Positions 1 to 7,245 of a stretch of DNA of 64,000 nucleotides are shown one piece after another (within the stretch, counting starts at the first letter, position 1; the number at the start of each line of letters is the position of its first letter). The notes beneath the pieces were generated by a model. The model was not told where the DNA came from. It was given only the letters and a program-made list of their open reading frames with translations, and did not search any database. Source of the stretch: Ilyomonas sp963790435 (GTDB lineage Bacteria > Bacteroidota > Bacteroidia > Chitinophagales > Chitinophagaceae); contig CAWBOI010000002.1 in NCBI GenBank assembly GCA_963790435.1, positions 310,001 to 374,000 of the forward strand, in the 5' to 3' direction. A program made the translations under genes and the position numbers.

Positions 1-564
1 CCAAACTGTTGGCTACAATTCTTTTTCTTTTGGCAGATAGTCAAAGAAATTCCGTTAAAGAATAATGAAACATATTATTAAATTGATAACTGATGAAGAG
101 ATTTTCCGATTCCATAAATCCAACCTAAACAGTTACGTTAAACATGGCAGAGATAAAAAAGCTGCGCGTACTTAGTTTCTTGCCAACGGACATAGCATGC
201 CGGTATTAAGCCATATGCTGACTATAATCATGGACAGACAAGGATTTAAGCCGCATTTATTTTTTCATCCACGAAGCAAAATAAAGTATAAGTTTAAGTA
301 GGCTTCACAAATTGCCAGTGCAATCGGTTGACATCTGGTTTGTCTTGGACATTAGTGAAAGTAAAGTTGAAAGAAGTTGTTAAAGTAGCGGCAATCTAAT
401 CTTCGCTCAATGACATGTCACTTGAACACTCGGAAAGAAAAGTTAGACTGACCAATTAAGCTGATGAATGTATAATCTCATGTTTGATTTTTGGTTTCAA
501 CATCGTTTAACAATGATTTGCGCAAACGACACTATATTTTAAATCACTCTATCCCACTTTGTTT
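1..564. other. Gene-free left edge
   Basis: No convincing gene is visible. The longest ATG-started frame (65..175) would give about 36 residues with no recognisable motif, and it is followed by stops in all useful frames. The stretch may be decayed coding sequence, but I recognise no family. Confidence 0.5.
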
Positions 565-1857
565 TTACCCGATATTCAATGCCCTTTTCATCGCTTCCCC
601 TTTCAACAAACATTCATTGTATTCTTCTTCCGCATCACTGCCAAACGTAATGGCACCGCCGGTTTGGAAAGAAAGATAGCGGGTGCTTTTGTTATATAAA
701 ATGGTTCGGATGACTACATTAAAATCCCAATTGTTTTCGGGCGAGATATAACCAATGCTGCCCGAATACAAACCGCGTTTCGAACGTTCGTATTCATCAA
801 TCAACTGCATCACTCTTCGTTTCGGTGCACCCGTCATCGAACCCATGGGAAACAAAGCCTGCAGTGCATCAGCGATATTTATATCTTCATCTACTTCACC
901 TTCAATGGTGCTAATCATTTGGTGAACTTGCGGATAGGAATACACGCCAAACAACTCGCTAACATTTACACTTCCACGCCTGCAAATCTTACTCAAATCG
1001 TTGCGCACCAAATCGGCAATCATCACATTTTCCGTTTTGTTTTTGCCACTATTTTGCAATCGTTGTTTGGCCTCGTTATCCAATGCTTCATTATTCAAAA
1101 TTCTTTTCGCCGTGCCTTTTATCGGTTGCGAAATCAAACGGCTGTTTTGTTTTTGCATGAATCTTTCAGGGCTGGCACACAAGGCATATTTATCATTCAA
1201 TTTATAAAAAACTGAAAATGGCGTTGGGGAAATTTGAGACAGATGGTTGTAAATTTCAGCCGGATTGATGTGCACTTCTTCGCTAAAAAATTCGATACAA
1301 AAATTCATTTCATAACAATCACCGCGTAAAATGTGTTGTTTGATTTTGTTGATGATGTTGATGTATTCGTCTTTACTAATGCGCTGTTGCAAGTGTAACT
1401 TTTTATGGATAGCAACATCATGCTGAAAGCCGTTCTCCATCACGTTTTGATACACATCTTCCGGCTTTTCCGTTTCGCTTTCTATCGTCAGCACATTGCC
1501 CCGCAACAACAAAACTGTTTTGGGTTGAAAGAAGAATACATCAGGGAAATTGAGCTTGTCAGGATGAGAAGTAGCTAAGCCTTCTATTTCATTTTTTACA
1601 TCATAACCTACATGACCAAACAGCCAGTTGCTACGATGTTGTTGTGTGAAAGAATGAAGTTGTAACAGCTTATTTTTTTTGGGCAAAAACAAATCGCCCG
1701 CGTTAGCCGCAGCAATGCAATCGTAAACGGAATATGCGTTTTTGTATTGATGATTGTTCATAAAACAGCAGATGCTAAACCGGGCCGCCCAGTTTAGCAT
1801 CTGCTGCTTGCAAAGCAAAGCATCGCCTATGCGAAATGATGCTTTGTTGCGCATCAT
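565..1857 (-). CDS. pabB: Aminodeoxychorismate synthase component I (PabB)
   Basis: Chorismate-binding enzyme that aminates chorismate to 4-amino-4-deoxychorismate for folate synthesis, normally with a glutaminase partner (PabA), in the cytosol. Visible motifs of the chorismate-binding domain are PIKGTAKR, DLVRNDLSKI, GSMTGAPKRRV, and near the C-terminus GGAITFGSDAEEEYNE. At 430 residues it has the size of the short PabB form common in Bacteroidota, which lacks a fused glutaminase. Anthranilate synthase TrpE is the main alternative; the PIKGT signature and short N-terminus favour PabB. The start is at a double Met, 18 bases after the acidic-protein gene, so the two are probably co-transcribed. 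Three copies of the dispersed 11-mer lie inside the gene (1036, 1146, 1683). Confidence 0.88.
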   Translation of the reverse strand: MMRNKASFRIGDALLCKQQMLNWAARFSICCFMNNHQYKNAYSVYDCIAAANAGDLFLPKKNKLLQLHSFTQQHRSNWLFGHVGYDVKNEIEGLATSHPDKLNFPDVFFFQPKTVLLLRGNVLTIESETEKPEDVYQNVMENGFQHDVAIHKKLHLQQRISKDEYINIINKIKQHILRGDCYEMNFCIEFFSEEVHINPAEIYNHLSQISPTPFSVFYKLNDKYALCASPERFMQKQNSRLISQPIKGTAKRILNNEALDNEAKQRLQNSGKNKTENVMIADLVRNDLSKICRRGSVNVSELFGVYSYPQVHQMISTIEGEVDEDINIADALQALFPMGSMTGAPKRRVMQLIDEYERSKRGLYSGSIGYISPENNWDFNVVIRTILYNKSTRYLSFQTGGAITFGSDAEEEYNECLLKGEAMKRALNIG

Positions 1858-1875
1858 GAAACAGCAAGAAAAGAA

Positions 1876-2307
1876 TTAAAAATCGTCATCATCATCAAAG
1901 CCGCCGCCTTTATCGTTGTTGTACAAACCAAATTCTTTAAAGTCGTCGTCCAGCTTAAAATCATCGTCCTCATCGCCCTTTTTGCTTGCTTTTTTAGGGC
2001 TGGCTGTACCGCTTTTGCTCTTTGATTTGGGTATGTCAAACTCATCAAAATCGGGATCCCAACTATCTTCTTCTTCGGGTTTGTTCCAGGTGTCTTCCAC
2101 TTCATCCACATCTTCATCGTCTTCATCATCTTCGTGTTTTGACGATGCTTTTTTAGCAGATGATTTGGTTACAGACTCATCATCTTCATCATCCAAATCG
2201 TCATCATCTTCTCTCCTTTTTTTTGCGGGAGAAGGCTTTTTTTCTTCTTTTTCAGCCGCCGCTTTTGTGGTGCGGCCTGTACTTTTTTTGTTTGCAGATT
2301 TTGCCAT
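1876..2307 (-). CDS. Acidic low-complexity protein, unknown function
   Basis: About 143 residues starting at MAKSANKK (an upstream ATG at 2325 is less likely). The N-terminal third is lysine/alanine-rich. The rest is dominated by Asp/Glu runs alternating with Ser/Lys, ending in DDDDDF. Such a charge-segregated, probably disordered protein could bind nucleic acid or a basic partner, but no domain is recognisable. It lies between purA (76-base gap) and pabB (18-base gap) in the same direction. The long open frame on the opposite strand is only a reflection of the repetitive GAT/GAA codons. Confidence 0.7.
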   Translation of the reverse strand: MAKSANKKSTGRTTKAAAEKEEKKPSPAKKRREDDDDLDDEDDESVTKSSAKKASSKHEDDEDDEDVDEVEDTWNKPEEEDSWDPDFDEFDIPKSKSKSGTASPKKASKKGDEDDDFKLDDDFKEFGLYNNDKGGGFDDDDDF

Positions 2308-2383
2308 AATTCCAAAGATTAACAACGTAAAATTTCAACGAGTTTTTGAATCAGCAAAAAAAATTTTTAGTGCCAAACTGTAT

Positions 2384-3646
2384 TTATAAATTGATAATTT
2401 GTTCTCTGCCCGGCCCATTGGAAATGTACTTTACCGGCGCGTTGATATAGCCGTTTATAAATGAAATATAGCTTGACATAGCAGACGGTAAATTCGCTAT
2501 ATTTTGAAGGTGGGTGGAGTCGCAATGCCAGCCTTTAAATGTTTGATAAACGGGTTTAATGTTCACCTTCATCATTTGAAAAGGTACTTCCGCTTTTTCT
2601 TCGCCGTTAATGTTGTAAGCCGTGCAAACATCAAGCGTTTCAAAGCTGTCGAGCACATCAGCTTTCGTCATTACCACTTGCGTTACGCCGTTAATCATGC
2701 ACGAATATTTCAATGCCACCAAATCAATCCATCCGCAACGGCGCGGACGCCCGGTGGTTGCACCAAATTCACTGCCGATTTTGCGCAGTTCCTCGCCGGT
2801 TTCATTTTCCAATTCGGTAGGAAACGGACCGCTGCCAACGCGTGTGCAATACGCTTTGGTAACGCCTAACACTTCTTTTATTTTTTGCGGTGCTATACCA
2901 AGACCGGTGCATACGCCAGCCGAAATGGTGTTGGAAGAAGTAACAAAAGGAAAAGTGCCAAAATCAACATCCAGCATACTGCCTTGTGCGCCTTCGGCTA
3001 ATATTTTTTTTCCTTCGGAGATGTGGTTGTTGATAAAGTATTCGCCGTTTACAATTTTTAAAGAACGAAGAAATTCGATTGCTTCAAAAAACTCTTCTTC
3101 CCAAGCCGAAATGTCTTCGTTAAAATGATGACTGTCTAATATTTTCTGATGTTTTAAGCGCAGCTTAATGTAATCGGTAACAAAGCTTTTGGTCAGAATA
3201 TCGCCAACACGCAGTGCGTTTCTGCCGGTTTTATCCATATAAGCCGGACCAATGCCTTTTAATGTAGAACCGATTTTACTTTCACCCTTCGATAGCTCGG
3301 AAGCCTTGTCCAGCGCGCGATGCGTGGGTACGATGAGGTTGGTTCGTTCAGCAATAAACAGGTTTTGTTTTACATCAATTCCAAATGATGCAACGGTGTC
3401 GCATTCGCGCTTCAATGTAACGGGATCGAGCACCACGCCGTTGCCAATAAGGTTAATTGTGTTTTGATGAAAGATGCCCGAAGGAATTTGATGCAGCACT
3501 ATTTTTTTACCCTCAACATATAGCGTATGACCAGCGTTGGGTCCACCCTGGAAGCGGGCAATCACATCGTATTGCGGAGCAAAATAATCTACAATTTTCC
3601 CTTTGCCTTCATCGCCCCATTGCAAGCCTAAAATAACATCAACCAT
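2384..3646 (-). CDS. purA: Adenylosuccinate synthetase
   Basis: GTP-dependent ligation of IMP with aspartate, the first committed step of AMP synthesis, in the cytosol. The N-terminus shows the glycine-rich loop GLQWGDEGKGKIVD, then FQGGPNAGHTLY. Further on are KGIGPAYMDK, EGAQGSMLDVDFGTFPFVTSSN and TTGRPRRCGW, all diagnostic of PurA. 420 residues is the usual length. It is the first gene of a minus-strand run with the acidic protein and pabB. A TAnnTTTG box lies about 24 bases upstream of the start (3670..3677). Confidence 0.97.
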   Translation of the reverse strand: MVDVILGLQWGDEGKGKIVDYFAPQYDVIARFQGGPNAGHTLYVEGKKIVLHQIPSGIFHQNTINLIGNGVVLDPVTLKRECDTVASFGIDVKQNLFIAERTNLIVPTHRALDKASELSKGESKIGSTLKGIGPAYMDKTGRNALRVGDILTKSFVTDYIKLRLKHQKILDSHHFNEDISAWEEEFFEAIEFLRSLKIVNGEYFINNHISEGKKILAEGAQGSMLDVDFGTFPFVTSSNTISAGVCTGLGIAPQKIKEVLGVTKAYCTRVGSGPFPTELENETGEELRKIGSEFGATTGRPRRCGWIDLVALKYSCMINGVTQVVMTKADVLDSFETLDVCTAYNINGEEKAEVPFQMMKVNIKPVYQTFKGWHCDSTHLQNIANLPSAMSSYISFINGYINAPVKYISNGPGREQIINL

Positions 3647-3669
3647 TGTTTTCTTTTTTGGTAGAACGG

Positions 3670-3677
3670 CAAATGTA
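3670..3677 (-). promoter_or_regulatory. Candidate purA promoter -7 box
   Basis: Minus-strand TACATTTG matches the Bacteroidota sigma -7 consensus TAnnTTTG and lies at a plausible distance from the purA ATG. I see no clear -33 TTTG at the ideal distance, so only the -7 element is supported. Confidence 0.45.
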
Positions 3678-3794
3678 AAAGTAGGATTTGGTTTTAGAGG
3701 AAATGAATGAAGAAAAGCAAACTTTTAAGGATTTGGAACCACGAAGAAGATAAGAGAATGAGATGCACGAAGTTTAATATTTGCTTGAAAATAC

Positions 3795-4025
3795 AGCATC
3801 TCGTCATTCCGCAATTGCTCTCAACACGGGCTTGCACGTTTACGTTCTTACGAGGGCTTTGTGCGGAATCTGATGGTTAGATAATAAAGACGATTAAATA
3901 AAATAAAGTTATTTACAACATAATAACTTGTTCAAACCTTAAAGATCAGATTCCGCACAAAGCCCTCGCTGTTTTGATGAAAGTTTAAGTTCGTGTTGAG
4001 GGCAATTGCGGAATGACGAGATGCT
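3795..4025. repeat. Nested inverted-repeat element (MITE-like)
   Basis: Two nested pairs of inverted arms. The outer arms, 3795..3828 and 3992..4025, match at 33 of 34 positions. The inner arms, 3851..3874 and 3945..3968, match perfectly over 24 bases. The central ~70 bases are AT-rich without a coding frame. The element fills most of the 410-base gap between purA and the epimerase gene. It resembles a small non-autonomous mobile element or a REP-type palindrome; no target duplication was identified. Confidence 0.7.
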
Positions 4026-4056
4026 ATGGTTACAGAATTAAATACCATTAAAAATA

Positions 4057-4974
4057 TCACACAAAACTATCTGCCTCTCTGTAAGCCTTTACCAGCGCGG
4101 CTTCGCCTTCTTTGCCGGGATTAGCAATGCCGTGCTCCATTCCCAACATGCCTTTGTAGCCTTTGTTGTAAATGTGTTTGAAAATGTTCTTGTAATTCAT
4201 CTCGCCGGTGCCGGGTTCGTTTCTGCCGGGATTGTCGCCAATTTGAAAATAAGCAATTTCATCCCAGGCATCATCCATGTGTTTCATAATATCGCCCTGG
4301 TTGCGTTGCATGTGATACATATCGTGCAGCATCTTGCAACTCGGGCTGTTTACGGCTTTGCAAATGGCATACGCCTGGTCGCTGCCACGAAGAAACAATT
4401 CCGGCGTATCACTTAGCGATTCAATGACCATCACAATGCCCTGCGGTTCTAAAATAGCAGCCGCTTTGCGAAGCGCAACAATCACATTCGCTGTTTGCAT
4501 GTCCACCGATTTAGTGTGGTCGTAATTGCCGGGTACAACTGTTACCAGTTTGCCACCACAACGTTTGGAAGTTTCAACAGCTTTGTGAGTGTAATCAAGA
4601 AATTTATCCAACCATTCTTTATCGCCACTGCATAAGGAAGTATGCACAGGCCAATTGTCAAAGCCATGTACAAACACGCCCATGCTCATGTTTCTCTTGG
4701 CAAGTGCTTCGCCGATTTTGCTTTGCATCTCGGGCGTTCTGCCCATCATCCCATTGTCTTCAATGGCACGAAAACCAAGGTCGTAAGCATATTGAATCTG
4801 GTCAATAAAATCTGCGCCAGCATTGTTTTTGAACATGCCATCATGAATGGCATAATTCAAATGAAATAGCGTTCCCTCAGCTTTGTTTTTGTTTGACTTT
4901 GCGTTTGCCATCGTTGCCGTTAAGAGAGAAGCGCCAGCGAGCGCTGATTGTTGCATAAAGTGTCTGCGTTGCAT
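4057..4974 (-). CDS. Tat-exported TIM-barrel sugar isomerase/epimerase
   Basis: 305-residue protein of the xylose isomerase-like TIM-barrel / hydroxypyruvate isomerase superfamily. The N-terminus MQRRHFMQQSALAGASLLTA is a twin-arginine-type signal followed by ANA, a likely signal peptidase I site, so it probably acts in the periplasm. Barrel features include the conserved acidic positions in VIESLSDTPELF, LHDMYHMQRNQGD and the terminal GMEHG, expected to hold a divalent metal. The substrate is unknown; family members act on keto-sugars or hydroxypyruvate. It stands alone, with repeat DNA upstream. A second member of the family lies at 11811. Confidence 0.8.
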   Translation of the reverse strand: MQRRHFMQQSALAGASLLTATMANAKSNKNKAEGTLFHLNYAIHDGMFKNNAGADFIDQIQYAYDLGFRAIEDNGMMGRTPEMQSKIGEALAKRNMSMGVFVHGFDNWPVHTSLCSGDKEWLDKFLDYTHKAVETSKRCGGKLVTVVPGNYDHTKSVDMQTANVIVALRKAAAILEPQGIVMVIESLSDTPELFLRGSDQAYAICKAVNSPSCKMLHDMYHMQRNQGDIMKHMDDAWDEIAYFQIGDNPGRNEPGTGEMNYKNIFKHIYNKGYKGMLGMEHGIANPGKEGEAALVKAYREADSFV

Positions 4975-5069
4975 ATCGTTAGTTTATAAAATGAACAATT
5001 TATCATTCGCAGATTACTCCGCGAGACAGGTTTGTTTTACAGGAATTTTTATATGGTTATCCAGAAACT

Positions 5070-6035
5070 TTACGCTTCCTTCAGCTTCTTAATTTCTTCT
5101 GTCAGCTTCGGAACCACTTCAAACAAATCACCTGCAATACCATAATCTGCCGCTTTAAAAAAAGGTGCTTCGGCATCTTTGTTAATCACCACAATTACTT
5201 TGCTTCTGTTCACGCCGGCAAGATGTTGTATCGCTCCCGAAATACCCAATGCAAAATACAATTTAGGTGAAATTTGAATGCCGGTTTGTCCAACATGTTC
5301 GTGGTGCGGACGCCAATGCGCATCAGCTACCGGACGGCTGCAGGCCAGCGCTGCATGAAGCGCATGAGCCAGGTCTTCTACCATACCCCAATTTTCAGGA
5401 CCTTTCAAACCTCTGCCTCCACTCACTACAATATCGGCTTCGGTTAGGGGCACTTCACCGCTCACTTTATTGGTAGCGGTTACTTTTACTTTTGCCCCAA
5501 TTTCTACCGGCAATTGAACCACTTCGGCTCCTGCATTACTGGCCTCTTTTACACCAAAGCTATTGGGAGTAAGTGTGAGGATTTTAATGGGAGAAGTAAT
5601 CTCAACATTGGCAAACGCTTTTCCCGAAAACACCGTTTTGCGAACTACAAAGCCGCCTTCGGTTTTAGGCAAGCCAACAACGCCCGTAACCAAACCCGCT
5701 TTTAGTTTTGCCGATAAACGCGGAGCCACAGCTCTGCCCGTTTGGTTGTGCGAAAACACAACAACAGAAGAATTGCTTTTTGCAACGGCTTCCGCTACGG
5801 CAGCGGTGTAAGCTTGTGCGTCAACATGGGCAAATACATCACCCGCAACCAGGAATGTTTTTTCAACACCATACTTTCCTAACGATGCCGCTTCTTCGTT
5901 GGATACATTGCCCAACACCACTGCGTTGGCAGGCGCATTCAATCCTTTTGCCAGTGCATAACCATACGACAAAGCTTCAAAAGAAGATTTACTGATATGA
6001 CCTTCTGCATGGTCAACAAATATGAGAACAGACAT
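5070..6035 (-). CDS. etfA: Electron transfer flavoprotein alpha subunit
   Basis: FAD-binding subunit of ETF, which carries electrons from acyl-CoA and other dehydrogenases to the quinone pool. The FAD domain is recognised by VVSGGRGLKGPENW, RPVADAHWRPHHEHVGQTG and the terminal LYFALGISGAIQHLAGVN with VVINKDAEAPFF. 321 residues is normal. It follows etfB in the same direction after about 100 bases; together they form the heterodimer. The thiolase at 14.7 kb is a possible pathway partner. Confidence 0.95.
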   Translation of the reverse strand: MSVLIFVDHAEGHISKSSFEALSYGYALAKGLNAPANAVVLGNVSNEEAASLGKYGVEKTFLVAGDVFAHVDAQAYTAAVAEAVAKSNSSVVVFSHNQTGRAVAPRLSAKLKAGLVTGVVGLPKTEGGFVVRKTVFSGKAFANVEITSPIKILTLTPNSFGVKEASNAGAEVVQLPVEIGAKVKVTATNKVSGEVPLTEADIVVSGGRGLKGPENWGMVEDLAHALHAALACSRPVADAHWRPHHEHVGQTGIQISPKLYFALGISGAIQHLAGVNRSKVIVVINKDAEAPFFKAADYGIAGDLFEVVPKLTEEIKKLKEA

Positions 6036-6137
6036 AAGCTGATTTGTAATTTGTAATTGTTAATCTGTAACTGGTGAGTAGAGAGTGTTAATAATCAATT
6101 TCAGCGCTCATAGCTCAACGCTAATAACTCATAGGTT

Positions 6138-6881
6138 TTAAATCACTTTCGCTTCTTCGCGCAGCAAACGCACGAGTTCGGCAACATTATCGGCCGGTAT
6201 CATTTTCACACCGGCTTTGGGTGCGGGCAGTTCGTAGCTTTCAATTTTGGTAAGCGTATCCACTGCAACCGGCTCAACTACTTTCAAAGGCTTCGTGCGT
6301 GCCGACATAATGCCGCGCATGTTAGGGATGCGTTGTTCTGCTACGCCTTTCTGGCAAGAAATTACAACGGGCGATGCCACTTCATCTACTTCTTCGCCGC
6401 CTTCTATTTCGCGTGTTACTACTGCTGTTGTGCCATTCAGTTCAAACTTTGTTGCGAGTGAAATATATGGCAAATCCAAAAGCCCGGCTATCATTCCTCC
6501 AACTGCAGAAGCGTTGTAATCAATGGTTTCTTTGCCGGTAAAAATCAAATCGTAGTTGCCTCCTTTCGCCACTTCAGCAATTTGCGAAGCCACATAAAAG
6601 CTATCATCACTTTGCGCATTTACGCGAATGGCTTCATCGCCGCCCAAGGCTAATGCTTTACGGATGATGGGTTCGGAATCGCTGCCACCAACGGTTATCA
6701 AATGAATAATGGTGGAAGCATCTTTTTCTTTCAACTCAATAGCACGAACCAGCGAGTACCATTCATCATACGGATTGATGATCCATTGCACACCGGCTTC
6801 TTCGAACTTTGTATTGTTATTGGTAAAAGCAATCTTCGATGTCGTATCAGGCGTTTTGCTGATGCAAACCAAAATTTTCAT
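6138..6881 (-). CDS. etfB: Electron transfer flavoprotein beta subunit
   Basis: AMP-binding subunit of ETF. The start chosen is MKILVCISKTPDTTSKI, giving 247 residues, the normal family length. A longer frame reaching 7070 adds an N-terminus encoded by repeat DNA and is rejected. Typical motifs are NPYDEWYSLVRAIELKE, GKETIDYNASAVGGMIAGLL and GGEEV followed by P-rich loops. A TATATTTG box sits about 20 bases before the start. It precedes etfA. Confidence 0.94.
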   Translation of the reverse strand: MKILVCISKTPDTTSKIAFTNNNTKFEEAGVQWIINPYDEWYSLVRAIELKEKDASTIIHLITVGGSDSEPIIRKALALGGDEAIRVNAQSDDSFYVASQIAEVAKGGNYDLIFTGKETIDYNASAVGGMIAGLLDLPYISLATKFELNGTTAVVTREIEGGEEVDEVASPVVISCQKGVAEQRIPNMRGIMSARTKPLKVVEPVAVDTLTKIESYELPAPKAGVKMIPADNVAELVRLLREEAKVI

Positions 6882-6901
6882 GCACAATTTTTTAAGAAGG
6901 G

Positions 6902-6909
6902 CAAATATA
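6902..6909 (-). promoter_or_regulatory. Candidate etfBA promoter -7 box
   Basis: Minus-strand TATATTTG fits the Bacteroidota -7 consensus TAnnTTTG and lies 20 bases upstream of the chosen etfB start, which also supports that start. Confidence 0.5.
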
Positions 6910-7028
6910 GTTTGCGGCGAACACATCGAAACATAAAGAGATGAAAATACAGTTTTATGAACCACAGAGACACGGAGGAAAGGGAGTTGCACAGAGTGAT
7001 GTTTAATATAAGCAGAAAGCCACACACG

Positions 7029-7170
7029 TCTTTGCGAGCCTGCCTGTCCGGTAGGCTGGGCACGAAGCAATCTATGCTGAATAAATGATACGATTTATAA
7101 AAAGGAATCAGCCTTATCATTTCGCATTCATAAATCATAAATCCACAGATTGCTTCGTGCGTCGCAAAGA
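7029..7170. repeat. Inverted repeat of the 'cgaagcaatct' family
   Basis: The segment 7029..7073 (tctttgcga...cacgaagcaatct) is answered by 7147..7170 (agattgcttcgtgcgtcgcaaaga) in inverse orientation. The left arm also holds an internal small hairpin (agcctgcc/ggtaggct). Such arms are common intergenic repeats in Bacteroidota. They separate etfB from the plus-strand cytochrome cluster and could act as a bidirectional terminator. Confidence 0.6.
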
Positions 7171-7245
7171 GGAGATCGCCACATCGTACATCAAATCACA
7201 TCATACATAGAATAATTGTACTTTTAACCCTTCCAAACGATTTCT

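Noticed and set aside
65..175. 36-residue gene at the left edge
   Set aside because: Short, no motif, no conserved neighbour or promoter box.
1916..2389. Serine-rich protein on the plus strand
   Set aside because: Opposite-strand reading of the Asp/Glu-rich gene at 1876; an artefact of repetitive codons.
6882..7138. N-terminal extension of EtfB or a small separate gene
   Set aside because: The sequence is repeat and promoter DNA; the family start is at 6881 with a promoter box just upstream.
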